Assembly (NCBI GenBank): GCA_031769625.1
Contig: JAUIMM010000885.1
Coordinates: 2,933,001-2,997,000, forward strand
Length of the DNA stretch: 64,000 bases
Source of the DNA: Taudactylus pleione
Taxonomy: Eukaryota > Chordata > Amphibia > Anura > Myobatrachidae
Reading direction: 5' to 3'
Part shown: positions 55,153-64,000 of the stretch, one piece after another
Position numbering within the stretch: position 1 is the first letter of the stretch
How the letters are laid out: every line of letters starts with the position of its first letter
Made by a program: the position numbers and the translations under genes
The notes under the pieces: model-generated
Database searches by the model: none
The model's input: the letters and a program-made list of their open reading frames with translations, nothing else
What the model was told of the DNA's origin: nothing

Positions 55153-55618
55153 ATCCTATTAGTTAGAAAGAGACATCGCTGTGTGTGAGTTTTTTTCCAT
55201 ATTCCGTCCATGCTGTGTTACTGTACTTTGGGTAATAAGAATAGATGTGGAGTATTGTACTTATGCTATGGCATGCAGGGAGTACAAGCAACAACAGCGA
55301 TCATTCTACATCTGCATAGAAGCTGTTTCTGCTGCTGAAACTGCACCGAGATGAAGACAGATTAGAGCACATGAAACCAGTCTGAAAACAGGCAAATTCT
55401 CCAGCCCCGAATTCTCGAAGACAGCCCAGCTAAAGTCATCCTTTATTTTTCTCTTTCTTAAAGCCTTCAGCAAGAGGAGGTGAATAGAGCTGGATAAATT
55501 AACATTATGTTTAATAGTGAGTTTTGATGCTAATGCTGTGACTATACTAACACAGGTGCTAATGATTTAACCAATACTAAACAAGCCTCAATATATCTTA
55601 TACATTATCACCAAGGTT
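55153..55618. other. No feature seen
   Basis: Plain sequence. Confidence 0.45.
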
Positions 55619-56156
55619 CTAGTTCGCTGCCTTCTTTTGCATTAATTGCCAGGGCACCGCAGATTGTTCATATAACATTTCATAATCCATCTCCCCCAGG
55701 TCAATTCCATTAATGGTAACCTCCCCTTCATCAACTTTTGGGAAACTGGCCATTTTTTTATGCTTTAAGGCCAATAGTAAAGCCAAAATATGAAGGGCAA
55801 AAATGTGCCACTCTGCCTTTTTAGGAGCTCGCCGTAGTCGCAAAATGTCTTTACTTAGTAGATCCTGAAGGATGTTCGGCCTCGACAGTAATTCAGGGAG
55901 TCCAAAGTCTGCCCTTCCCTGCTATAGAGCATACCCCGGAGTAGTAAGGGTGATAATTGTGCGGTGTGCATACAGATCAGAGTTACCATGGTGGGGTTCT
56001 TCTTTCAGTAACAGCTCTTCACTAATGCCACACCCCAGCAGAGGGGCAAGATTTCCCCAGACACAGAGAGATGCAGAACAGTTTAGATGTAATCTAACAA
56101 CAATATTTATTCCACAATCTGGTCTAATAATAGGAACGTTCTCACCTAGTGCTGAG
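55619..56156 (-). pseudogene. Unidentified long minus-strand frame with one internal stop
   Basis: From about 56156 down to 55619 the frame is open for roughly 180 codons apart from a TAG at about 55924. The downstream half is protein-like: LLSRPNILQDLLSKDILRLR, WHIFALHILALLLALKHKK, then EGEVTINGIDLGEMDYEMLY, ending LMQKKAAN and a stop. I do not recognise a family. The last 75 codons start with an ATG, but the frame clearly continues upstream of it. It could be a 3' exon (CTCTATAG just before the second half resembles a splice acceptor) or decayed transposon coding sequence. The plus strand is also open over 55872-56165, which weakens the case. Confidence 0.35.
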
Positions 56157-56608
56157 TATCACTAGTGCATCAGCTCTCTGTCTGTACTTGGGTAATGTCA
56201 GGTGTGATAACAACTCCTGGCTCCCTGCAGTAAGTGGATGCAGGGTTGCTTGTAGTCCGATTTTTTTTAGCTTTATGCTATTTCCTCAAACCCCTTTCTC
56301 AGTTCACTGATCTCTCCTTTGTTTTTAATCTCAGCGGTTGTGTGTAATCCCACTGCCAAGTCCTGGAGCTGTCTTTCTCCCTCTCACCTTGATGTGTAGA
56401 TCACCCAGCACATCCTTGTCCAGCTCTGCCTCACCTGTAACCGTCACTAACTGTCCTCTTTGTACCGGTCACTTCAGGCTGTGCATGTGCCCTAGGTGAG
56501 CCCGGTAGTTCAATATGACTGCAGCAGCCTGAGCAGCACTGGCAAACCAACGAATTGATACCTTGGAGTAGTGGGATACCACATATCTGTCCCTCCAGTA
56601 CTTGTACT

Positions 56609-56967
56609 CATGGGCACCGAGAGGGGGGGAGTGGGTACAGTTTACCCTTGCCCGGGCTTGCTAGAGGGGCCTGGTCCAGCATTGCCCCCCCTCACAGCAG
56701 CTCACCACACAGCTTGTGCTGTGCTGCTGTGTGAGACTGCTTGCGGCTGCGGCAGCAGCCAGAGCAGTCTCCTATAGCTGTGGGGGGGGAGAGATCTCAC
56801 TGATCGTGCCCCCCCCCTGCTTAGTGCCAGGCTGGGGGGCCTACAGCGCCCCCTCCCCGGCGCTGAAAAAGGGATATTTTTTTTTTCAAGGGGTCGTGGC
56901 CACGCCTCCCGCGATTAGGCCATGCCCCCTCCTTTACCCGAGCCCGGCCAGGCTCTCTACGGCCCTG
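56609..56967. mobile_element. hAT MITE
   Basis: Ends CATGGGCACCGAGAGG and GGCTCTCTACGGCCCTG. Flanks CTTGTACT (56601-56608) and CTTCTACT (56968-56975) agree at 7 of 8. GC-rich, no frame. Confidence 0.75.
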
Positions 56968-57216
56968 CTTCTACTACCAATGCCAGTCAATGGCCTGTTC
57001 CTCAGACAATGAATGCAAGAGGGAGCGTGCAGTGGTTGTAATATCATTAACCTTCTTTAGTAAATATGGAGTGCACTTTCCATATGTAGAGGTAGTGTGC
57101 TGGTGCAGCAAGTATCCTGGTTAGAGTCTCATTTATGCTATGTCTACAATTCTGTATCCTGTGACCTTTCCTCGTGACAGGAACCCATCCACTATGATAT
57201 CAAGTAAAATGATTTA

Positions 57217-57657
57217 GGCCCTGATTCAGAGCCGCTCGTATAGTTGTGGGTGACCACCCACCGCTATAGCGAGCGGCCAGGATGATGGTCGCGATCGTCA
57301 AGACCATCGCGACCATCGGGCTTGCGACAAGACCCTTGTGGTAGGGTCTCGTGGCCGCAAGCCACAGGGAGCTTTCGGCTCAAACAGAGCCGAAAGCTCT
57401 CCCACTGACATCACTCGTGGGAACGCCTCCATGTGGGCAGCCACCCCCCCGGCCCGCCCACCAAAGGGGGGGTGCTGTCACTCAACATCGACAGCACGCT
57501 CCCTTTGGTGCGAGACCCAGAGCGACGGATTGCCCATCGCTATCCAGGTCTCGCGCATGCGCACGACGGAGCCGGCTCCGTCATGTGCATGCGCTCTGGG
57601 CCACCATCGACCCGGTTGCGAGCGCTCAGCACTTGTAACCGGGTCTGAATCAGGCCC
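57217..57657 (+). mobile_element. Serial-hairpin MITE
   Basis: Ends GGCCCTGATTCAG and CTGAATCAGGCCC. The stem at about 57367-57404 reads GGGAGCTTTCGGCTC/GAGCCGAAAGCTCTCCC, with both arms changed relative to the AGTGATTTTGGCTC version. The ACTAGT hairpin is partly deleted. No exact duplication seen. Confidence 0.8.
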
Positions 57658-58017
57658 GTAATCATTTATAGACACAGCGTACAACAGGAAGGAAATTATG
57701 ATTTTCTTACTCGCCAAAAAAAGGCAAAGAAGAAAATGTCCCTTTAACGTTGTACAAAGTAGGTAGAATAAAAAGTGCATTTCTATAGTTTACTTCCTCT
57801 GACAATATAACAAGTGGCTTTCAGACTCAATCACACTCACTCCCCAGAACTTGTAAGTACTGTGAGTTTATTTTCTATGTTGTCTCCAGTCTGACAGTCT
57901 GCACGGAAACATAACAATATAATATGTTGTACCAGCCGAGTCGCTACCAAGTCTCATGCACCATAATTCCTCAGCAGAGATTACACTTGTTATGCTTTAT
58001 GGGGCTCTACTAGAGAT
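57658..58017. other. No feature seen
   Basis: Plain sequence. Confidence 0.5.
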
Positions 58018-58020
58018 ATA

Positions 58021-58551
58021 GGGCCTGATTCACTACCGACCGCAACTGCGATTACGCACGCAACCGGCCAATTGTTGCGTTCTGCACAGTGTGCGAAGAC
58101 CCCACCGTGACTGGGACTGCCATTGCCGTGGCTACGCAGACCCAACGCAGAGTGATTGACAAAAAGTACCGCTTTGGGGGTGGTGATGTGGGGGGGGGGG
58201 GTCGGGGAAATGCAGGCGTGTCAGTGCGTTTGAACGGCGTTGCATGGGTGTGCATAAATTAGCCACTGCAATGGCATACGCAGCTTGGGCTTTCACTGTG
58301 TGCAATGAAGTTAGCGATTTCTAAGCAAGGTCAGGGCTGCTGTAATTCTACGTGAGGGACCGATGGTACTCGATGTTAGCGATGGTTTTGCGTATTTTGC
58401 TAAGTATTACGGATGTGAGTAAGGGGATGTGGGCATCCTTAGTTTAGGCTGTGACGGCATAGCGATTGCAAACATTAGCATATTTTCGCAGTGGATCTGC
58501 ATGTGATTACGGTGCGGCGATCGCAATAGCGATCCTTACTGAATCAGGCCC
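58021..58551. mobile_element. MITE with GGGCCTGATTCAC...GAATCAGGCCC ends
   Basis: Flanked by ATA at 58018-58020 and 58552-58554. Terminal sequence GGGCCTGATTCACTACCG and CTTACTGAATCAGGCCC. Partial relatives: 14836-15266 and the window end. Confidence 0.8.
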
Positions 58552-58899
58552 ATAATGACTGCTTGGTTCCATTTTTGGTGGTGTCTTACACAATAAATGG
58601 CTAACCTGAGATTATTGTGTTGAGTGAATGAGATTATAACAGAAATTAACAACATTTTTAATACTGAATGTTCGTCTTGTTTCGCATTTTGCTAAAAAAT
58701 TTTGCTCTACTTTCATTTGTAATTTGGCCTGAAATAATTCTGCATGGAATGTAAACTACTCGTCCTGCGTAGTGCAGAATGCCATTCAAAGGAACGATAG
58801 GTGATAGCACAACTTGAAGATACTGGGTGGGATGTATGAAAGGCAGAAATGCGGTAAAACCCCGAAAATGCAGTTTTCAGGGGGTTTACTGCATATCTC

Positions 58900-59137
58900 A
58901 TATGTTTGTCTTACAGCTGGTAACACCATGGCCCTTAGTGCTGTATTCAGCAGAGTGGCGAGCTCGCCTTGCATCTGGCATTGAGTGAATCTCTCTCTTG
59001 AGTGGCTGCTTGTCTTTCTTGTTGAGCTGCCAAGAGTGCTTGTACTTCCTCTGAAGTTTCCTTGTGACCTCTCTGTTACTTTTAGCAAGTGAGAAGCTGC
59101 GACCCAGACAGGTTGTTTTTTTTGGTGGCATGGCTAT
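58900..59137 (-). pseudogene. Possible Helitron N-terminal remnant
   Basis: The minus strand starts MPPKKTTCLGRSFSLAKSNR near 59134. In another frame it continues EVQALLAAQQERQAATQERD then SLNARCKAS. Animal Helitron proteins often open with M-P-P-K-K/R...LGR and then carry repeated E-S-x-E-x-R-x-A-R-L-x-x-Q-R-x-R-x-A units, which this resembles if one frameshift is allowed. Helicase and HUH nuclease domains are absent. The call is from pattern memory only. Confidence 0.4.
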
Positions 59138-59147
59138 TCTGAAACTC

Positions 59148-60021
59148 AAGGTGCCCACACACATGGCGATCTGCACACGATCCCATGATGTGGGCGATTT
59201 CCCCTGAACTCTCCCCCGGCAGCTCCTACACACGATTTGGAGTAAAAAGCATCCAATCTGACTTAAGATCTATCGTGCATCTTAACTTTTTTTTTTTCCC
59301 AGTGCATTTTGGGCCTGAATCAGAGCTGAACGCTCTGACCAGAGCGCTCGCTCTGAATCAGGGCCCTCCTACCTTTTTTTGGAGCGTCCTCATGGACGCT
59401 CGCATAGCTGTGGGTTACCACCCACAGCTATAGCGAGCGTCCATGATGATGGAGACCCTGCGGTAAGGTCTCGCTGCTGCAAGCCCTGGAGTGATTTTGG
59501 CTCTATCAGAGCCAAAATCACTCCCACTGACATCACTAGTGATGTCAGTGGGGCCGGTTTGAGATGGTAGGCGTTCCCATGGGAATGCCTCTGTCTGGCA
59601 GGCACGCCCCTGGCACGCCCACCAAAGGGGGCATGCTGTCAATCAACATCGACAGCACACCCCTTTGGTGCGAGACCCAGAGCGATGGAGAGCCCGTCGC
59701 TCTCCGGGTCTCGCACATGCGCACGACGGAGCTCACTCCGTCGTGCGCATAAGCAGTGGGGGACATCGAACCGCTTGCGAGCATACTGCCGCTCACGAGG
59801 GGATCTGAATGACCCCCTTTGTCCCAGATTGTCAGATCTGCCCTACTGCACGGCAGATCTGACGAAGCGATGTGTGACTAGCGGGGACGCGCGTCGCATC
59901 ATGATCGTGAGTTAGGACTCATGATTTCCTCACGATTTGGCCATATTTTACACGATCTGTCGTCACGATTCGTCGGAATCGGCCAGATCGTGTAAAATAT
60001 CGCTATGTGTGTGGGCACCTT
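59148..60021. mobile_element. TIR element with GGTGCCCACACAC ends, split by a MITE
   Basis: Left AAGGTGCCCACACACATGGC and right GCTATGTGTGTGGGCACCTT are inverted repeats. Inner blocks GCCAGATCGTGTAAAATATCG and CGATCC...TTTGGAGT flank. The MITE at 59311-59817 lies inside. Confidence 0.75.
59311..59817 (+). mobile_element. Serial-hairpin MITE nested in 59148-60021
   Basis: Ends GGGCCTGAATCAG and CTGAATGACCCCC, flanked by TTT at 59308-59310 and 59818-59820. It keeps AGTGATTTTGGCTC/GAGCCAAAATCACT identical to 18614-19089 but lacks the GATGGTCG hairpin. Confidence 0.83.
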
Positions 60022-60365
60022 TAGTCTGTGGTTGTGCTTTAATAGTGAATGGTCCTGAAAAGGACAACACTTTTGAAGGCTGAGATGTGAACAGAAGTAA
60101 GGGTGAGTTTGAATATAGTATACAAAGCAGGAAAGCTTTGACAAGGAACACAGAAGTCATTCACACCTGGATAACTATGCGAATTAGGAGTTAATACTAA
60201 GCTTTGCCAGGATCAAAGATTGTGGATTGATTATGCTGTCTGCCACAGTCTGAATGTATTGTGCGCTGAGCTGCTCATAAGCCTGTCAGGCTGTGATGTT
60301 AGTGTAAAGCCAGCCCCTCAGCTCCTGTGTAATTTAAGTGTGTCCCAGTTTTGTGGGATTACGTG
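60022..60365. other. No feature seen
   Basis: Plain sequence. Confidence 0.5.
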
Positions 60366-60439
60366 ACTGTGTGTGGCCCTGACGAAGTTAAAACCTAGGT
60401 ATTTGCCTAGGTTTTAACTTCGTCAGGGCCACACACAGT
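60366..60439. repeat. Perfect inverted repeat, 34-bp arms, 6-bp loop
   Basis: Arms ACTGTGTGTGGCCCTGACGA with AGTTAAAACCTAGG and the exact complement around TATTTG. It is followed by GACAAACAGACAGACACACA, a tail seen on some non-LTR elements. Confidence 0.93.
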
Positions 60440-60662
60440 ACCTAAACCTGGTCAAACTACACCACTATGCAAAATTTGGTGGATCTAGGTACAAAACTCT
60501 GGCTGTGCATGAAGGACAAACAGACAGACACACAAACACACACTTTCTAGCTAACTGTATAGATATTTTTGTAATGATGTAAGTCCCATATAAGATGTGA
60601 GATGTGACAATGCTAGTATAGTCTTTGAGACACAAAAGTGAGGTGCAGGGTGCCAAGTCTAA

Positions 60663-60972
60663 AGCTGGCCACACACTAGACCAACTTGCATCCAACCAGC
60701 CGACTAGTTGATTGGTTGGAATGAAAATCTGGTAACGTATGGGAGTAACTGATGATCAGCAATTTGCTCCTAAATGTCAGAAAACAGATGAAAATGGTTG
60801 TTCAGACAAGTTTGTTAAATATTTGATCTAAACTATTTGTTCAAACAACAGTTTTGGTCCATTTTCATGCGTTTGGGAGCAAATTGCTGATTGTATTCCT
60901 TACCAGATTTTAATTCCAACCAATCAACTAGTTGGCTGGTTGGACAGATAATCTTTAGATGTGTGGCCAGCT
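60663..60972. mobile_element. Foldback MITE, AGCTGGCCACACAC ends
   Basis: AGCTGGCCACACACTAGACC and AGATGTGTGGCCAGCT, flanked by TAA at 60660-60662 and 60973-60975. The long arms include ACTAGTTGATTGGTTGGAAT and its complement. Confidence 0.85.
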
Positions 60973-60986
60973 TAAGAGATTGGTGC

Positions 60987-61533
60987 CAGGGCCGGCTCTA
61001 GGGGTGTTTAACCAGTGCGGTTGAACAGGGGCACCTCCCATAGAGGGCGCACCCCTCCCCAACATCCCAATTTCAGTGGGACAGTACTGTCCCACTGTTC
61101 CACCCGTGGGCCGAAGTTGCCCGCGGGTGGTCAAATCGGGAGGTTGGGGACCCCCACCACACCTGTGCGGCGGTGCTGGAGCCTGGAGTCTGAATGGATG
61201 CTGCGTGCATGCCAAAGTGGCCCGGTGGTGGTCAAATCGGGGGGTTGGGGATCCCCTCCACCTGTGCAGCGGTGTGGGAGCCCGGAGTCCGAATGGATGC
61301 TGCGCGCATGCGTGCGGCTTCCATTCAGTGATGGAAGAGGGCTGGGGGAAGCCCAGCTAGTGAAGCTCCCCCCAGCCTGACTTTATTTGGAGGTGTGTCA
61401 TGCAGGCACACTTCCAAATAACGCCACATAGGGGGTGTGGCCTATGGTAATTAGGCCATGTCTCCATTTTTGGATGTTGGGGCGCACTGTAGAGAGCAGG
61501 CACAGGGTTCTCTGACCCCTGGAGCCTGCCCTG
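60987..61533. mobile_element. hAT MITE, sister of 8761-9217
   Basis: Ends CAGGGCCGGCTCTAGGGGTG and CCCCTGGAGCCTGCCCTG. Flanks ATTGGTGC (60979-60986) and ATGGGTGC (61534-61541) agree at 7 of 8. It contains a duplicated inner block (GGTCAAATCGGGAGGTTGGG and GGTCAAATCGGGGGGTTGGG). Confidence 0.85.
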
Positions 61534-61599
61534 ATGGGTGCAATCTGCAGGGTGTTTGCAGATGGGAGAAGGAGTTCTGACAGATAGAACACCACCCCC

Positions 61600-61725
61600 G
61601 GACAAAGGAGGGAATGTTTCAAACCTTCTAAAGAGTGGAGAAGTGAACAACTAGAGAGGTTGCTCATAGCAACCAATCAACTTCCACATATCATTTAATA
61701 GATGTTCTTGGTAAATGCTAGCTAG
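61600..61725. repeat. Worn MITE of the GTTGCTCATAGCAACCAATC family
   Basis: GTTGCTCATAGCAACCAATC matches 41403-41577 and 47398-47577. The right half is degenerate. Confidence 0.45.
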
Positions 61726-63671
61726 AAGCTAATTTGTAAGCAAATGCAGCATTGTATCCCTTTATCTCACACTTTACAGAGCTTAATAATATCAGACAAC
61801 AGAAACAGTTGAATTACCATTATTGTCAGTATTTTATTATGTTAGAAATAAACTATTGTGCAGAAAATATTCAATATAATGGTACTATAATGCTTTACTT
61901 TGGCAAACATTAATTCCGTCTATTAGATATTCAGACTAGATAATGATCAGGTCACTTGTGCTATTATTTAATTATAGCACATTTTAAGTATTGAGTACTG
62001 TATGTTATTTCAAAGTATTATTAAAAATAAATGTCTTTTAAAAGAATACATTATATATTACTCCTGCAACCATTGGGAACTGCAGGTCAAGGGCCCTTGG
62101 CTCTGAGTGAGGCTGGAGAACAATAAATCTGCGGAAAGCTGAAAATTTCTGTGAGTTCCCTCCAGTTGTCATTTTAAAAGTTCTCAGTCACATAAACAAA
62201 ACTCTTGTATTTCCTTACTGGAAAAATAAAGTGATCATTTTATGGTTTAGAGAATGATCATGTACAGTAGATTGTAGTTTGCTAATGTTACTGTTTTCCT
62301 TGCCTTCAAAACTGCTCAGTATCTTTATACAGTTTGTATCATTATAGTAATCTCTCTTCTGAAAGGATATATTATATCAAATACATTTCATGCCTGAGAT
62401 GGTGAAATTGGAAGTTGAGTTACTTCTATCCAAAGATAACTTGAGGGAGGTTATTACTTATTACTACAGACAGACCAGTTGTTTTTAACCATGAATGATA
62501 AAAGAAAGACAGACAGACAGACACAAGCAATCATAAGCTTTTTATTTGGAGATGACCTGCTATTCACATAAAATACGAGATTACTGCAAAATATACAGTA
62601 TATGGGATGTTTTACAAAAACTGCATGAAAGATCCAATTAAAGCAGCAAGCTGTTTCTAAAAGTTTTGCTGCATAGCCTTTTTCATTGGGTAAGTGTACT
62701 CTTTATTTCCTTCCTGTTAATCCTCTATGTTGTAATTTTACATGTGCTGTCCACATATTGATTTATTGATTGTGCTTTTATTTGCCACCATGTCTGTGTG
62801 ATTATTTATAGAATAATTATTATATTATAGGTAACATGCTGTTCAGGGAATGTTATAGAAACATCAAACTCTAGGCAGCTAAGTATATTTTTAAGTGTGA
62901 AATAATAATAAGGGTAGACTCTTAGCCTTATATGATTGCTGAATATTTAAACAGAAATTCAACCATTTTAATATTTTGTATGTGTGTGTGGGGGGCAGAT
63001 GTTGGGGGGTTGGATCATGGTGTTTGAGGAGCAACACATCAAAAAATTATCAAACATACAGTATTTAGCTAATAATTGGCAGGGTCACAAAAAACTACAG
63101 TATCTATCTGTGTTGATGCCAAATTTTATAGTAAAAACTGACAAATTTGGAATGGCCTAGAGAAGCAAAATTCCATCATTTTTCTACACATCCAGTTTTC
63201 CAAAAAGACCCAGTTTAAAAAAAATAAAAATGGAACTCGGTGGGTGTACAGAAGGTCTTGCTTTGACAGAAAGCTCTTGTTTCAGTTCATTATGTAAGGA
63301 AGGGTGAGATTTATTTAGAAAGTTACCTTTTTAAGAGATTTGGTAAAATGTACCCCATTTTAAAGCTATTTCATTAAATTTCATAAAGTTACATATGACA
63401 GGTGTTGGATATGTTCTTGGTGTACTTTGAGTGACTTCACATGAAATGAACGATATGGCTAATTTCTCCACTTACAGCATGTCTTCTGCGAGCTGGAGGG
63501 GAATTAGCGATATTTGTATTTTGGGGCTGGTGGGGGGCACAGTACTGTTACACTATTAGCCTGGCCCCACTGTAAGAAGCATTGATAGAGGTCCATGCGA
63601 TGCCAGAGGTGGCAGATAGAGAATCAGTATTGCTGTTGCCAGCCCAGTGAAATCAATAATTATAAATATTT
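61726..63671. other. AT-rich stretch, simple repeats only
   Basis: (GACA)n at about 62505-62523 and a short TG run near 62980. No coding or repeat family recognised. Confidence 0.45.
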
Positions 63672-63850
63672 AGGGGAAGATGTACTAAGCTCTGGAAAAT
63701 GATAAATTGAAGAGTGATAAACTACTGACCAATCAGCTCCTAACTGTCATTTTTCAAACACAGCCTGTAACATGACAGTTAGGAGCTGAGAGGCTTGTAG
63801 TTTATCACTCCCTAATTTTTCACTTTCCAGAGCTCAGTACATATTCCCCT
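63672..63850. mobile_element. Palindromic MITE, GATGTACTAAGCTCTGG
   Basis: GGGGAAGATGTACTAAGCTC and GAGCTCAGTACATATTCCCC pair, and the inner CAGCTCCTAACTGTC and GACAGTTAGGAGCTG are complementary. Confidence 0.85.
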
Positions 63851-63906
63851 TATTCAATGAACAGCTATAAGAGAGTGGGGAATACAAAAGTGCTCAGTGC
63901 ACTGAG

Positions 63907-64000
63907 GGTCTGATTCAGCAAGGAATGCACAGGAGAGAACGCATGCACTCGGCCGATGTTTTAGCTCTGCACATGCGTATGCATTGCAGCGCGTGCGTGA
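63907..64000. mobile_element. Left end of a GGGTCTGATTCAGCA element, cut by the window
   Basis: GGGTCTGATTCAGCAAGG and CACATGCGTATGCATTGCAG resemble 14836-15266 and 58021-58551. Confidence 0.5.

Overview
This window is eukaryotic, non-genic, transposon-dense DNA. I see no complete host gene, no convincing exon, and no bacterial or phage feature. The mix of families (DIRS-type tyrosine-recombinase retroelement, many non-autonomous hAT and Harbinger-like elements, mariner, Helitron and LINE remnants, possible Penelope-like debris, and AT-rich unmarked sequence between GC-rich elements) fits a large vertebrate genome. An anuran amphibian is my best guess, but the sequence does not name a species. 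The window could be intergenic or part of a very long intron.

Layout. 1-1310 is the 3' end of a DIRS-like element, split by a hairpin-rich MITE (451-977). 1773-2371 is a 30-bp minisatellite. 2.9-27 kb holds serial hairpin MITEs, several hATs with 8-bp target duplications, and three elements containing CCTAACC/GGTTAGG arrays flanked by about 9-bp duplications (2937-3792, 6876-7387, 11500-12090). There are nested stacks at 11107-13024 and 13712-14507. The 23-27 kb stretch has two hATs carrying internal minisatellites, one of them sitting inside a fourth CCTAACC-type element (25821-27055). 27-37 kb has more hAT and foldback elements and a fifth CCTAACC-type copy (30274-30698). 38-39.2 kb is a dead mariner broken by a MITE. 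40-49 kb has foldbacks and hATs. 49145-50775 is a 44-bp satellite. 51.5 kb is a LINE reverse-transcriptase remnant. 53.8-55.1 kb is a palindromic MITE holding a hAT that holds a ten-unit 95-bp minisatellite. 55.6-56.2 kb is an unidentified, mostly open minus-strand frame. 58.9-59.1 kb looks like a Helitron N-terminal remnant. The remainder is further MITEs and AT-rich sequence.

The most unusual structure is the 440-550 bp MITE family, about a dozen full or partial copies. Each copy is a string of roughly ten short, separately self-complementary hairpins between conserved ends (GGGCCTGATTCAG-like). Between copies the stems differ in sequence, but both arms of a stem change together, and some modules are swapped. 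Where ends are intact, most copies are flanked by 3-bp duplications (TAA, TTT, ATT, TCA, TAT, GTG, TTA).

Nothing here works together as a pathway. The logic of the region is layered insertion, and several layers can be ordered directly from target duplications. All family names are from motif recognition by eye; no database search was possible.
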